Below are positions 1-8,888 of a DNA stretch of 64,000 nucleotides, piece after piece. The notes under the pieces are model-generated. The model made no database searches. It was not told where the DNA came from and was given only the letters and a program-made list of their open reading frames with translations. A program made the translations under genes and the position numbers. Each line of letters begins with the position of its first letter. The first letter of the stretch is position 1. Source of the DNA: Verrucomicrobiia bacterium (GTDB lineage Bacteria > Verrucomicrobiota > Verrucomicrobiia > Opitutales > Cerasicoccaceae); contig JAUIHT010000010.1 in assembly GCA_030432235.1 (NCBI GenBank), positions 62,001 through 126,000 on the forward strand, given 5' to 3'.

Positions 1-512
1 AGGCGCTGCAACGCGGGGTCAACCTGCGCCTGCTCCTCGTACCGCGTCATGCCGAGCGCCGCGGGGAAATCGCCGCGCTCCTGCAGAAGCAAAGCCGCCA
101 TTGGCACCTGCGCAGCCACGGCACGCGCCCCCCGCAGCCGGTCCGCATCTACGTCGGGGATACCACCGGGGAGCTTGCGTTGCTCAGCCAGTTGGCGGAT
201 GTCGCCTTTATCGGTAAGAGCCTGCCGCCCCACGTAGGCGGTCAAACCCCCATCGAGGCCGGGGCGCTCGGGCTGCCGATTGTCTACGGGCCGAACATGA
301 GCAACTTTCGCCAGGTCTGCCAATCCCTGGAGCATGCCGGGGCCGCGCAGCGAGCCGTTGACGCCGCCGACACCAAGTCACGCCTGCTCGGCCTCCTGAC
401 CGATGCCCATCAACGCAAGCAAATGACGGAGGCCGCCAAGCAGTGGCACCAGGACAACCAGGGCGCGACTGACCGTACACTGGAACGACTCGAACGCTAT
501 TTTAAACTATGA
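1..512 (+). CDS. waaA: 3-deoxy-D-manno-octulosonic acid transferase, 3' part
   Basis: The 5' end lies outside the window; the frame is open from base 3. The visible ~169 residues are the C-terminal half of the GT-B enzyme that transfers Kdo from CMP-Kdo to lipid A at the inner membrane. Diagnostic stretches are VPRHAERRGEI, the donor-site region ADVAFIGKSLPPHVGGQTPIE and the following ALGLPIVYGPNMSNF, all typical of the WaaA/KdtA family. Its presence implies a lipopolysaccharide outer membrane. The stop codon overlaps the start of the next gene by 4 nt (ATGA), so the two are probably co-translated. Confidence 0.88.
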   Translation, partial: ALQRGVNLRLLLVPRHAERRGEIAALLQKQSRHWHLRSHGTRPPQPVRIYVGDTTGELALLSQLADVAFIGKSLPPHVGGQTPIEAGALGLPIVYGPNMSNFRQVCQSLEHAGAAQRAVDAADTKSRLLGLLTDAHQRKQMTEAAKQWHQDNQGATDRTLERLERYFKL

Positions 513-1093
513 ACACGCCAGGATACGACCTCGACGAACTACGGCGCATCGTGCGACCGGGGGACATCGTTTTTATTCGCATTGCGAACTTCCTCTACCG
601 TCGTGTGGCTGAGGGCACCAAGAGCTGGACTTCCCATGTGGGTATGATCCACAGCGAAAAGGATGGTGACTGGCAGGTGGCCGAAAGCGCCGTGCCGCTT
701 TCCAAGCACTGTTCGCTGGAGAAGTTCCTCAAGCGTACCGACGCGGGCCAGTTTTCCATCAAGCGCCTGCGGGATTTGAGCGACGATGAGGTCGCTGCCC
801 TGCGTCGGGAGGCGGATAGGCGCATGGGCCTGTGGTACCACCTTGGTTTCGATTACGATTCGCCCCGTCAGTATTGTTCGAAATTCGTCTACCAGTGCTA
901 CCACGACGCCCTCGGGGTGGAGGTCGGACGCATCGAAACGCTCAAAAATTTACTGGAAGCTAATCCAACGTACCCGCGCACCTTCTGGCGGCTTTGGTAT
1001 TTCTTGCGCATTCCCTGGCAGCGGCGGGTGGTTACCCCGGCCAGCCAGTATGAAGACCCGAAACTGTCCACCGTGGCGGAATATTTGCGCTGA
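509..1093 (+). CDS. YebB/YiiX-type permuted papain-like hydrolase
   Basis: 194 aa, starting inside the waaA stop codon. The order of motifs is that of circularly permuted NlpC/P60-papain enzymes: RPGDIVFIR near residue 17, a His in SHVGMI (about His43) and the putative nucleophile Cys in QYCSKFVYQCY (about Cys123). This family (YebB, YiiX, YaeF) is thought to hydrolyse amide or ester bonds in lipids or peptides; the substrate here is unknown. No signal peptide is visible, so it is probably cytoplasmic or membrane-peripheral. Coupling to waaA suggests, but does not prove, a role in envelope lipid metabolism. Confidence 0.6.
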   Translation: MNTPGYDLDELRRIVRPGDIVFIRIANFLYRRVAEGTKSWTSHVGMIHSEKDGDWQVAESAVPLSKHCSLEKFLKRTDAGQFSIKRLRDLSDDEVAALRREADRRMGLWYHLGFDYDSPRQYCSKFVYQCYHDALGVEVGRIETLKNLLEANPTYPRTFWRLWYFLRIPWQRRVVTPASQYEDPKLSTVAEYLR

Positions 1094-1175
1094 CAGTGCC
1101 ACTGGCGTTTTAAACAGACGTGTTCTTCGGGCTAACGTTTGACATGTCCGGATCGGGCCCAATGGTTCGGGGGCT

Positions 1176-1898
1176 ATGGTTCAGAAACAGAGAGTTACCA
1201 ACACTCCCAAGAAAATGGCTCTGGGAGGCTTGGGTGCCGTTCTTGGAGCTGCCTCGGCCCACGGGATTATCTATGTCGGCACGGATACGCTGTCCGTCTC
1301 CGTTCCCTCCAACGCCGGCAACGCATCGGACGGCTGGGACGTCGATTCGGCCAGCACGACGGCCAGCTTGAACCGGGCATTTGAGAGCAATTTCACCACG
1401 GACTATTCCTTTGTGCAATTCAGCGCGGATGCGAAGATCAACATCGCTGGGTCGCTCAGTTTCGCCAAAGACGGCGGCAAGTTGAAGCTGTTCAACAGCG
1501 GCGATAATATTTCCTCCGGCGCCGGGTTGGTTTTCGGGACGGACTTTTATGCACATCGGGTGGCTGCCTTTACAGCTACTGCAGGACAGGGTGGGGCAGC
1601 TGCTTCCGAGGCGGCTTCAAATGCGCTGTTTGACTTCATCGGGAACGCATCCGGCAGCGGCATTCTGGGCTTCCGCTACAATGACGGCTCACAGGACAAC
1701 TACGGCTGGGCCAATGTGACCTGGGATATCTTTTCCATTTCCATCAATGTTCCGTACTGGTCGGACACCGGCAGTATCGAGGCCGGACAGGTGCCTGAGC
1801 CCGCTCAAGTCGCCGTCGGTCTTGGCGCACTGGCTCTCGGTGCCGCCGGATTGCGCCGCTGGCGTAACGGCAAAAGTAAAGCGGGTACGGCCAGCTAG
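1176..1898 (+). CDS. PEP-CTERM-type secreted protein
   Basis: 240 aa. A short hydrophobic N-terminal segment (ALGGLGAVLGAASAHG) follows about 13 polar residues, as in an export signal. The middle is Gly/Ser/Asn/Asp-rich and predicted beta. The C-terminus has VPEPAQ, a hydrophobic segment rich in Ala/Leu/Gly, then RRWRNGKSK, which is the three-part PEP-CTERM sorting signal used by exosortases. ATG 1176 was chosen because a GGGGG run lies just upstream; an internal Met at 1215 is possible. Function beyond surface export is unknown. No exosortase gene lies in the window. Confidence 0.65.
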   Translation: MVQKQRVTNTPKKMALGGLGAVLGAASAHGIIYVGTDTLSVSVPSNAGNASDGWDVDSASTTASLNRAFESNFTTDYSFVQFSADAKINIAGSLSFAKDGGKLKLFNSGDNISSGAGLVFGTDFYAHRVAAFTATAGQGGAAASEAASNALFDFIGNASGSGILGFRYNDGSQDNYGWANVTWDIFSISINVPYWSDTGSIEAGQVPEPAQVAVGLGALALGAAGLRRWRNGKSKAGTAS

Positions 1899-1938
1899 TC
1901 GTTGACAGTCGCCGGGCGGGGGGCTGTGCTCGGCGCCT

Positions 1939-2679
1939 ATGTCAGAAATCTCCCGACCTGAAGGGCGCGCGCTGGACGCGTTGAGGCCCGTGACTTTTCA
2001 AACCGGCATCGCGCCGCATGCGACCGGCTCCGTGCTGGTGTCTTTTGGCCGCACGCAGGTCATCTGTGCGGCCTCCATCGAGAGTCGCGTGCCGCGCTGG
2101 ATGAAGGAGCAGGGCGTCGAGGGCGGCTGGATAACGGCCGAGTATTCCATGCTGCCCTATTCGACTCTCGACCGCAAAGCTCGCGACATCTCACGGGGCA
2201 AGCTGGACGGTCGTACGGTGGAAATCCAGCGTCTCATTGGCCGCTCCCTGCGCGCCGCGCTCGATTTGAATAAGCTTCCAGGAAAAACTTTGTGGCTCGA
2301 TTGCGACGTTCTTCAGGCCGATGGTGGCACCCGCACCGCCTCCATCACCGGAGCCTGGGTGGCGGCGCGCCTGGCCGTCAGCAAGCTCATGGCAGAGGGC
2401 AAGCTGGAGGAGGATCCCATCCTGGATCACGTTGCGGCGGTCAGCGTCGGAGTGGTGGAAGGCCAGGCCCGGCTCGACCTAGAGTATGTCGAGGATCGTG
2501 ATGCCGCGGTGGACTTCAACGTCGTCATGACCGGCGCCGGACAGTACGTCGAAGTGCAGGGGACCGGCGAGGAGGCTACCTTCTCCCGTGACGAGCTGGA
2601 CGCGCTTCTGGCCTTGGCCGGCGGAGGTATTGAGACCCTGGTCGCGATGCAGAAAGAGGCGGCTGCTGTGGCCAGTTAA
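1939..2679 (+). CDS. rph: Ribonuclease PH
   Basis: 246 aa, full family length. RNase PH is a phosphorolytic 3'-5' exoribonuclease that trims tRNA 3' ends. The start [13 protein letters not shown], the block [14 protein letters not shown], the phosphate-site region [19 protein letters not shown] and the core [18 protein letters not shown] are all present. The C-terminal [18 protein letters not shown] is also characteristic. It is followed 89 nt later by sucC on the same strand; the two need not be one operon. Confidence 0.95.
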   Translation: MSEISRPEGRALDALRPVTFQTGIAPHATGSVLVSFGRTQVICAASIESRVPRWMKEQGVEGGWITAEYSMLPYSTLDRKARDISRGKLDGRTVEIQRLIGRSLRAALDLNKLPGKTLWLDCDVLQADGGTRTASITGAWVAARLAVSKLMAEGKLEEDPILDHVAAVSVGVVEGQARLDLEYVEDRDAAVDFNVVMTGAGQYVEVQGTGEEATFSRDELDALLALAGGGIETLVAMQKEAAAVAS

Positions 2680-2768
2680 TTAGAGTAAGTCGTCCGGTAG
2701 TCAGAAAGAAGTTGCCAAGATTATGGGAAATGGCCCTATTGGAGACTTTTGCCAAGCATCCTGACGAC

Positions 2769-3968
2769 ATGAACATCCACGAATATCAGGCCAAAGAGCT
2801 TTTTGCTGCCTACGGCATTCCCGTCCCGGCGGGTAAGGCGGCACAAGCCGAAGATGAATTTGAAACCGCGCTCGACGCGGTTTCTTCAGATGGCCCGGTA
2901 GTGGTCAAGTCGCAGATACACGCTGGCGGCCGGGGTAAAGGCACCTTTACCGACGGCTACCAGGGTGGCGTCAAAGTGGTAAAGACCCGCGAGGAGGGGC
3001 TGGCGGCCGCCAAGGCCATGCTCGGCAACACGCTCGTGACCAACCAGACTGGTCCGGCCGGGCGCGAGGTCAAGACGGTCTATTTTTCCGAGGCCAGCTC
3101 CATCGCCAAGGAGTACTACCTGGCTATCCTGCTGGACCGCGACACTTCCACGCCGGTGTTTATTGCCTCCACTGAGGGCGGCATGGACATCGAAAAGGTG
3201 GCCGAGGAAACCCCGGAGAAAATCGCCAAGGTCCATGTCGACCCGGCTCAGGGTTTGCAGGCCTTCCAAAAGCGTCGCATCGCCTTTGCGCTCGGTCTCG
3301 ACACCAAAGAGCAGCTCAAGCAGTTGGACAAGCTGCTGACGGGCCTCTACAACCTTTTCTGGGAAAAGGATTGTTCGCTGGTGGAAATCAATCCGCTCAT
3401 CACCACGCCCGAAGGCGACATTCAGGCGCTCGACGCCAAAGTCAATTTCGACGCCAACGCGTTGTTCCGGCATCCCGACGTTCAGGCCATGCGCGACCTC
3501 GGCGAGGAGGACCCGAAGGAAATCGAGGCCTCCAAGTTCGGCCTCAGTTATATCGCGCTCGACGGCAACATCGCCTGTCTGGTCAACGGTGCGGGGCTGG
3601 CCATGGCCACGATGGACATTATCAAGCACTACGGTGGCAGCCCGGCCAACTTCCTTGATGTCGGTGGCGGCGCCAATGCCGATCAGGTGGAGGCCGCTTT
3701 CAAGATTATCCTGAGCGACCCGAACGTGAAGGGCATTCTCGTTAACATCTTCGGCGGCATCATGAGCTGTAAGACCATCGCCGACGGCATCATCGCCGCC
3801 GCACGCAATGTAGACATCACCGTGCCCCTGGTCGTGCGTCTGGAGGGTAATCACGTTAAGGAAGGCAAGCAGGCGCTTGAAGAAAGCGGCCTGCCTCTTA
3901 TTCCCGGCGATTCGCTTGCCGATGCGGCTCAGAAAATCGTCGCTGAACTGAAAAAAATCAGCGCCTAA
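2769..3968 (+). CDS. sucC: Succinyl-CoA synthetase (ADP-forming) subunit beta
   Basis: 399 aa. The beta subunit binds nucleotide and, with SucD, interconverts succinyl-CoA and succinate in the TCA cycle. [20 protein letters not shown] is the classic N-terminus and fixes the start at 2769, although the frame is open upstream to 2712. The ATP-grasp domain carries [12 protein letters not shown]; the C-terminal CoA-ligase domain carries [22 protein letters not shown] and NIFGGIMSC. Base composition is GC-rich, as in the flanking housekeeping genes, unlike sucD. sucD follows after 23 nt. Confidence 0.97.
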   Translation: MNIHEYQAKELFAAYGIPVPAGKAAQAEDEFETALDAVSSDGPVVVKSQIHAGGRGKGTFTDGYQGGVKVVKTREEGLAAAKAMLGNTLVTNQTGPAGREVKTVYFSEASSIAKEYYLAILLDRDTSTPVFIASTEGGMDIEKVAEETPEKIAKVHVDPAQGLQAFQKRRIAFALGLDTKEQLKQLDKLLTGLYNLFWEKDCSLVEINPLITTPEGDIQALDAKVNFDANALFRHPDVQAMRDLGEEDPKEIEASKFGLSYIALDGNIACLVNGAGLAMATMDIIKHYGGSPANFLDVGGGANADQVEAAFKIILSDPNVKGILVNIFGGIMSCKTIADGIIAAARNVDITVPLVVRLEGNHVKEGKQALEESGLPLIPGDSLADAAQKIVAELKKISA

Positions 3969-3991
3969 CCTTAAGCCGGAGGAATTTTACC

Positions 3992-4864
3992 ATGTCAGTC
4001 CTTGTTAACAAAGATACACGCGTGATTGGACAGGGCATTACCGGCAAAGCCGGCAGCCTGCACGCCCGGAACAACATCGCCTACGGCACCAATTACGTTG
4101 CCGCAGTCACCCCCGGGAAGGGAGGGCAAAAGTTTGAGGACAGTCTCCCGGTGTTTAATACCGTTCACGAAGCGGTGGAAAAAGAAGGCGCTAATGCTTC
4201 CGTTATATTCGTGCCACCTCCTTTTGCAGCCGACTCTATTCTTGAGTCTATCGACGCAGGTATAGAGTTAATCATATGCATTACGGAAGGCATTCCGGTG
4301 CGCGATATGGCGATCGTAAAAGATGCTCTGAGGAAGAGTAAGAAGACACGTCTTATCGGGCCGAATTGCCCAGGAATCATGACCCCAGGTGAGTGCAATA
4401 TAGGCATTATGCCGGGCTACATTGCCAAGCCTGGTAACGTCGGTATCGTATCGCGATCCGGCACGTTGACCTATGAAGCGATGTACCAGTTAACCGTGCG
4501 CGGTCACGGTCAAAGCACCTGCATCGGTATTGGTGGCGACCCCATTAACGGCACGAGTCACACCGATGCCGTTCGGCTTTTCAATGAAGATCCGGACACG
4601 GAAGCAATCATACTCATTGGCGAGATTGGTGGCAGTGCCGAAGAAGAAGCGGCTGCCTATATCAAGGAGCATGTGAAAAAGCCCTGTGCGGCCTTTATCG
4701 CAGGCACAACGGCGCCTCCAGGTCGGCGCATGGGTCATGCGGGCGCGATTGTTTCTGGTTCCAGTGGAAGTGCCGAGGCCAAGATAGCGGCTCTTAAAGA
4801 TGCCGGAATCGCTGTTGCGCAGACGCCTTCTGAAATCGCAGACACGCTGCTGGCCATACTTTAG
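3992..4864 (+). CDS. sucD: Succinyl-CoA synthetase (ADP-forming) subunit alpha
   Basis: 290 aa, normal length. The alpha subunit binds CoA and carries the phosphohistidine. It shows [17 protein letters not shown] (CoA-binding Rossmann start), [26 protein letters not shown] and the active-site HAGAIVSG. A strong Shine-Dalgarno (GGAGG, near 3980) precedes it. Composition changes inside this gene: from about 4100 codons such as ATA, TTA and AGG become frequent, whereas sucC uses GC-rich synonyms. The protein is intact, so the shift points to recombination or transfer of the downstream segment rather than decay. Confidence 0.97.
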   Translation: MSVLVNKDTRVIGQGITGKAGSLHARNNIAYGTNYVAAVTPGKGGQKFEDSLPVFNTVHEAVEKEGANASVIFVPPPFAADSILESIDAGIELIICITEGIPVRDMAIVKDALRKSKKTRLIGPNCPGIMTPGECNIGIMPGYIAKPGNVGIVSRSGTLTYEAMYQLTVRGHGQSTCIGIGGDPINGTSHTDAVRLFNEDPDTEAIILIGEIGGSAEEEAAAYIKEHVKKPCAAFIAGTTAPPGRRMGHAGAIVSGSSGSAEAKIAALKDAGIAVAQTPSEIADTLLAIL

Positions 4865-5155
4865 TTAGGCAGCACAGCAAAGTGCCTTACCATTCACGTT
4901 TGAAACACCACGGAAAATACCAAGTGAACCATTTTTCTTCTTTATTTAACTGAAGAATGACGAAACGATTGCATGCAATTCACTGCAAGTTATATTCCAT
5001 GTTCGTTAATTTTATTTTTCTAAGTGATTTGCTCATTGGAGAAAAGCAACCAACTTATATTTGTAGTACTTGACATACGGATGTTCACAATTTTGTTGCA
5101 ATCCTACTAGTGGTAAGCTTTTATCAATAACTTAGTATTAATCACTAAAATAGAT
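4865..5155. other. AT-rich intergenic region
   Basis: About 290 nt without a credible gene. A weak inverted repeat (aggca...tgcct) sits just after the sucD stop. A TTGACA hexamer occurs at 5070-5075 but no good -10 lies at 16-18 nt. Composition is clearly more AT-rich than the flanking genes. Confidence 0.5.
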
Positions 5156-5368
5156 ATGGCTAGAAAAACGACACACGGACGCGCACCTGGAAAGACGCAA
5201 ATATCAATCAGCTTGCCTCAGGATCTTGTTGGCAAGATCGACAAGCTGGCTGACGTAGAGAACCGCAATCGCTCCAACTTTATTGCGACGCATCTTGAGC
5301 GTCTTGCATTGGAGTATGAAGCAGCTGAACCTGCTGTTCAGTTCAAGTCTTCCAAAAAAGGTAAATAA
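5156..5368 (+). CDS. Ribbon-helix-helix (CopG/Arc-like) DNA-binding protein
   Basis: 70 aa. A basic N-terminus (MARKTTHGRAPGK) is followed by the beta-strand TQISISLPQDLVGKIDKLA and the helices NRSNFIATHLERLALEYE, the standard ribbon-helix-helix fold: strand, helix, S/N-R-S turn, helix. Such proteins bind DNA as dimers and are often antitoxins or autoregulators. No toxin gene lies beside it: upstream is an AT-rich gap, downstream a hairpin and a lycopene cyclase-type gene. Target unknown. Confidence 0.7.
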   Translation: MARKTTHGRAPGKTQISISLPQDLVGKIDKLADVENRNRSNFIATHLERLALEYEAAEPAVQFKSSKKGK

Positions 5369-5384
5369 GCAGTCCATTTGGAAA

Positions 5385-5414
5385 ATGCCCGGGCACCTTT
5401 GGGTGTCCGGGCAT
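5385..5414 (+). terminator. Hairpin terminator after the RHH gene
   Basis: Arms ATGCCCGGGCACC and GGTGTCCGGGCAT, 13 bp with one G-U pair, loop TTTG, followed by CTATTTAT. A strong GC stem with only a modest T-rich tail. Confidence 0.7.
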
Positions 5415-5460
5415 CTATTTATACGGATCCGGGAATTCACAAAACAAAGGCAGGTGACAA

Positions 5461-5820
5461 ATGGATATCTATGCTTCCTGGTTGCCTGAACGCTTTTACT
5501 ATTTGGTTCATCTGCTGTTGTGGATGCTGCCAATAATCGCTCTGCAATGGCTCGGGTTCTGGCGTGTGTTGTGGCCGAACCTCAAGCCGATTTTGGGAGC
5601 CTCGGCCGCTATTGGCCTGTATCTTTGCCTGACGGATATCATAGCCGTTCACTACGGCGTATGGGATTTTGATTCAGCCCTGATTCTAGGCTTCAGTCCC
5701 GGAGGAGTTCCCATTGAAGAATGGGGCTTCTTTTTTCTGACCTCCCTGCTGGTGGCGCAGAGCTTCGTACTCTTCCTGCCGGAGCATCTGCGGCGTCCTT
5801 CCTTACAGAAGGCTGCTTAG
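5461..5820 (+). CDS. Lycopene cyclase-domain (CrtYc/CrtYd-like) membrane protein
   Basis: 119 aa with three predicted membrane helices (about residues 13-33, 42-62, 85-105). The stretch FSPGGVPIEEWGFFFLTSLLVAQ carries the PxEE motif found in each half of the heterodimeric or fused CrtYcd/CarR-type lycopene cyclase, which cyclises carotenoid ends in the membrane. Enzymes of this type need two such halves; only one is here and no other carotenoid gene is adjacent. The partner may be elsewhere, or the protein may act as a homodimer. An AGGTG Shine-Dalgarno precedes the ATG. Confidence 0.65.
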   Translation: MDIYASWLPERFYYLVHLLLWMLPIIALQWLGFWRVLWPNLKPILGASAAIGLYLCLTDIIAVHYGVWDFDSALILGFSPGGVPIEEWGFFFLTSLLVAQSFVLFLPEHLRRPSLQKAA

Positions 5821-5849
5821 TGCCCTTGTGTCAGTCTGATCGAAAGCGT

Positions 5850-6152
5850 TTAGCTTTCGATGTCGTAGATGAGCAGGCGGCGGACGTCCTTCTTGACATA
5901 GTCGTTGACGAACTGGACGTGCCGGGGGTGCTGCAGGTAGGCCTGCAGGGCCTCCTCAGTGGCAAATTGCATGCTGATGGCGACGCTGAAGCTGTCATCG
6001 ACCGAGCCACGAGGGCTGCTCATGGCTGTGCCGGCGTGAAAGTTCTCCATGTCGGGAATGCTTGTGAGCAACTCCCGTGCGGCGGCGAGGACGCGCTGCG
6101 TAGCCTCGTCGTCCTGCTTATCGGTCCAGAAAAAGCCGAGATGGGTAATCAT
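5850..6152 (-). CDS. Dabb (stress-responsive A/B barrel) family protein
   Basis: 100 aa. It begins MITHLGFFWTDKQDDE and has the dimeric ferredoxin-like alpha/beta pattern of the Dabb family, with FSVAISMQFATEEALQAYLQHPRH near the middle and VKKDVRRLLIYDIE at the end. Members are small cytoplasmic proteins, mostly of unknown function, induced by stress in some organisms. It overlaps the end of the upstream YfgM-like gene by 4 nt, so the two are probably one transcript. Confidence 0.65.
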   Translation of the reverse strand: MITHLGFFWTDKQDDEATQRVLAAARELLTSIPDMENFHAGTAMSSPRGSVDDSFSVAISMQFATEEALQAYLQHPRHVQFVNDYVKKDVRRLLIYDIES

Positions 6153-7078
6153 TCCGCATCCTCCGCGTCGCCGGTTTCAGGGATGGAAGTGATGGCCTGT
6201 TCGGCGTCGGGCTGTGCCTCGGTGTCAGGCATGGCGGCGGCTGTACTATCGACAGGGCTGGTGACCTCACTGGGTGGCAAGTCTTCCTTGGGCGCGGCTT
6301 CCACGTTGATGGAGGATTCACCGCTGGGCTGCGACGCTCTCAAGGCCTCCAGCTCCGGGGTGTTATCGGCCAGGCTTTGGGCCCGCTGATCCCACAGCGA
6401 GTCCGCGGATAAGGTGTGGACCTTCTCGACCCATTGGTTGGCCTCCGGATAGTTGCCCTGTGCGAGGGCCAGGAGTGAGAGGTTAAAGGCGGCTTCGGCG
6501 CGGGTGGCATCAAGGGCTCCGCTGTCGTCAGCCAGCTGGCTGAGTTTGGAGGCGCCGGTATCGGCCTGGCCCGACTTGATGAGCGCCATGGCTTCGCCGA
6601 GTAGCGCACGTCCGTAGAATGGCGTACCGATGAGGTTTACGGCGGACTGGCCGTAGAGGGAAGCGGCTTCTGAAAAATCACCGACCTCGTATTTGTCGTC
6701 GGCAGCTTCGAGCAGGGCGAAGGCGCCGAGGGGCTTGGCCGCATGGGCGTTACCGAAACTTGCCAGCTCCGTTTCCGTGACTGCCTGCTGGTAGTCTTTT
6801 TGGAGGTTGATTTCAGCCTGACGCTGGGAATAGCGGTAACCCTCGACTCCCAGGACGGCGATGATGGCCAGGAGGCTGCCTCCGATGAGAGTGCCTTTAT
6901 TGCGCTCCCAGAAGAGCCAAACCTTGTCCTCGACATCCGCTTCCTGGAAAGCCTGGTCGATAGAGACGATGTTGCGGTCGTCCTGGCTGGTTGCAGCGCT
7001 TTCCGGCGCGGCAGCGGCTTGCTCCTGACGATCGGGGGTAGGCTCAGCGGCCTTTTTCTTTCTGGGCGGACGATTCAT
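6149..7078 (-). CDS. YfgM-like membrane-anchored TPR protein
   Basis: 309 aa. A charged, proline-rich cytoplasmic N-terminus (about 1-55) precedes one membrane helix near residues 67-85 (GTLIGGSLLAIIAVLGVEGY), then helical repeats typical of TPR_21/YfgM proteins (about 90-235) and a low-complexity acidic tail. DKVWLFWERNKGTLI resembles the anchor of YfgM, which in E. coli associates with the Sec translocon and periplasmic chaperones. That role is inferred from family resemblance only. Just upstream is a nucleoside deoxyribosyltransferase on the same strand (53-nt gap). Confidence 0.6.
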   Translation of the reverse strand: MNRPPRKKKAAEPTPDRQEQAAAAPESAATSQDDRNIVSIDQAFQEADVEDKVWLFWERNKGTLIGGSLLAIIAVLGVEGYRYSQRQAEINLQKDYQQAVTETELASFGNAHAAKPLGAFALLEAADDKYEVGDFSEAASLYGQSAVNLIGTPFYGRALLGEAMALIKSGQADTGASKLSQLADDSGALDATRAEAAFNLSLLALAQGNYPEANQWVEKVHTLSADSLWDQRAQSLADNTPELEALRASQPSGESSINVEAAPKEDLPPSEVTSPVDSTAAAMPDTEAQPDAEQAITSIPETGDAEDAE

Positions 7079-7131
7079 GCAAAGTTATCAGTTGAGAAAA
7101 CCGCACAAGGTCACGGGTGAGGGGCCTGGCG

Positions 7132-7836
7132 TCAAGCGAGAAGTCCGCGCTCCCGTTTTCTCCGCAGGGCGTTTTTGAGCTCCGCGGCCACGGCATCATC
7201 GCCCTTGGAGAACCCGGCGAAGCGCGCCAGCCAGTCATAGACGACCTCGGCGGAAGCGGCCGGCAGCACCGGTTTGTCCTCCAGCACACGGTCGAAAGCG
7301 TCCACAATGGCCTGGCCCACGACACGTATCATGGTGTGGGCGACGTCGGAACTGCGCTTTTCGATAAGCACGTCGGTGGCGTCGATGATGGGGAATTCCT
7401 TAAAAATATTCTGGTAGATACCCATGGCGTCGATGACCTCCACCTCGCAGCGTGGATAAAAGCTGGCCATCAGATTCCAGGGGAAATCGACCTGGTCGCC
7501 GGAGCTCTTGCTGCGGTAGTCCGTGCGGAGGACGACGCTGGGGATATCGGCGAACTTGGCGGTCATGAACTCGACCACGGTGCCGGAGTCCAGCTCGGTC
7601 CCGTCGAAGCAAAACAAGGCCAGGTCGCTTTCGAGCAGGTTGAGCAAATCCTGGTCGCGGATGCGCTTGGCCTCTTGCTCGCGCTGCTCGAAGTTCTGGG
7701 GCAGGACCGAGCAGTAACGGTGGTCGCTCAGCTCCGCAATGGCCTCGGCCAGCATGGCGTTCCCTGCCAGGTCCTTGTGGGTGAAAAGTTCGCCGGCAAA
7801 GTAGATGTTCAGGGTTTTCTCAGTGAGTTGGGACAT
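7132..7836 (-). CDS. Nucleoside 2-deoxyribosyltransferase family protein
   Basis: 234 aa from the ATG at 7836; the frame extends to 7899 but the added residues lack family character. MSQLTEKTLNIYFAGELFTHKD matches the family start, followed by AIAELSDHRYCSVLPQNFEQRE and the nucleotide-binding region LLESDLALFCFDGTELDSGTVVEF containing the catalytic-Glu type E...SGTVVE motif. These enzymes swap bases between deoxyribonucleosides in salvage. A divergent ribokinase starts 107 nt away, so pentose and nucleoside salvage genes share one intergenic control region. Confidence 0.8.
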   Translation of the reverse strand: MSQLTEKTLNIYFAGELFTHKDLAGNAMLAEAIAELSDHRYCSVLPQNFEQREQEAKRIRDQDLLNLLESDLALFCFDGTELDSGTVVEFMTAKFADIPSVVLRTDYRSKSSGDQVDFPWNLMASFYPRCEVEVIDAMGIYQNIFKEFPIIDATDVLIEKRSSDVAHTMIRVVGQAIVDAFDRVLEDKPVLPAASAEVVYDWLARFAGFSKGDDAVAAELKNALRRKRERGLLA

Positions 7837-7943
7837 GAGGGCGAAGAATGCCCAAACTGGAACTGGTGCGCGAGCGAAAAAGCGTCCCCCGGCGGGCATC
7901 TTTGGCTTGTTTCTTGATGGGGTCGGCGTCAGCTTCGTAAGCC

Positions 7944-8888
7944 ATGAGTACCCCTCAAGTTGTAGTTGTTGGCAGTTTTAACCAGGATTTGACCTGGACG
8001 ACTCTCAAGTTTCCCCGGCCCGGCGAAACCATCACCGGACGCTTTAAGAGTGGCCCGGGCGGCAAGGGTTCGAACCAGGCAGTGGCGGCCGCCCGCGCCG
8101 GTGCAGCGACGGCTTTTGTGGGCGCTATCGGGGATGATCCTTTCGGCCACGCGTTGCCGGCTTTTTACGACAGCGAGGGCATCCGGCATCATCTGGCGGT
8201 CAAGGACGAGCCGACCGGCAACGCCGGCATCTGGGTGGAAAGCTCAGGCGAGAACGAAATCATCGTCGCGCTAGGCGCCAATCTCGTGTTGGAATCCGGT
8301 GACGTTCCCGAGGGACTGATTGAGGATGCGCGTATCGTGTTGTGCCAGCATGAATCCAGTCTGGCGCTCAACCACGACGTTTTTGTCCGCGCGCGCGACG
8401 CCGGAGTGGCAACCTTGCTCAACCCCGCGCCAATGCGGGAGGATTTCGATCCGGCCATCCTCAAGCTCACGGACATTCTCGTACCCAATGAGACTGAATT
8501 CATCGCCCTGGCGGAAATCCTTGGCGCTGCTTCCGGCCTGACCGAGGACGACATGGCTGCGATGAACATTAACGACATGCATGCGCTTTGCCGCAAGTTT
8601 GACGTTCCCACTGTGGTGGTGACGCTGGGTAGCCGGGGTTGCCTGATTTCAAGCGCAGACGGGCCGAAGCAGATCCCCGTGCATTCGGGTATTACCGTGG
8701 TTGACACCACCGGAGCGGGTGATGCCTTCGTGGGCGGCTTCGCAGCGGGATACTGTAAAAGCGACGGCAACATCATCGAAGCGGCGAAGTTCGGCAACGC
8801 CACCGCGGCGCTTTCCGTGACCAAGCCCGGTACCGCGCCCTCCATGCCGCAGCGTGCCGAAATCGAGAAGCTGTTGAGCGGCAGTTAA
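7944..8888 (+). CDS. rbsK: Ribokinase (PfkB family)
   Basis: 314 aa. VVVVGSFNQDLTW, PRPGETITGRF and the first PfkB signature GGKGSNQAVAAARAGA are followed by the second signature DTTGAGDAFVGGFAAG (catalytic Asp near residue 258). It phosphorylates ribose to ribose 5-phosphate in the cytoplasm. No ribose transporter is adjacent; the divergent nucleoside deoxyribosyltransferase suggests a nucleoside-salvage context. Its stop overlaps the stop of the convergent membrane-protein gene by 4 nt. Confidence 0.85.
   Translation: MSTPQVVVVGSFNQDLTWTTLKFPRPGETITGRFKSGPGGKGSNQAVAAARAGAATAFVGAIGDDPFGHALPAFYDSEGIRHHLAVKDEPTGNAGIWVESSGENEIIVALGANLVLESGDVPEGLIEDARIVLCQHESSLALNHDVFVRARDAGVATLLNPAPMREDFDPAILKLTDILVPNETEFIALAEILGAASGLTEDDMAAMNINDMHALCRKFDVPTVVVTLGSRGCLISSADGPKQIPVHSGITVVDTTGAGDAFVGGFAAGYCKSDGNIIEAAKFGNATAALSVTKPGTAPSMPQRAEIEKLLSGS

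Noticed and set aside
2886-3854. Minus-strand frame antisense to sucC (322 aa)
   Set aside because: Shadow of sucC; no recognisable domains.
5070-5075. TTGACA before the ribbon-helix-helix gene
   Set aside because: No acceptable -10 at 16-18 nt.
5156-5368. Toxin-antitoxin module based on the ribbon-helix-helix gene
   Set aside because: No toxin-like neighbour on either side.
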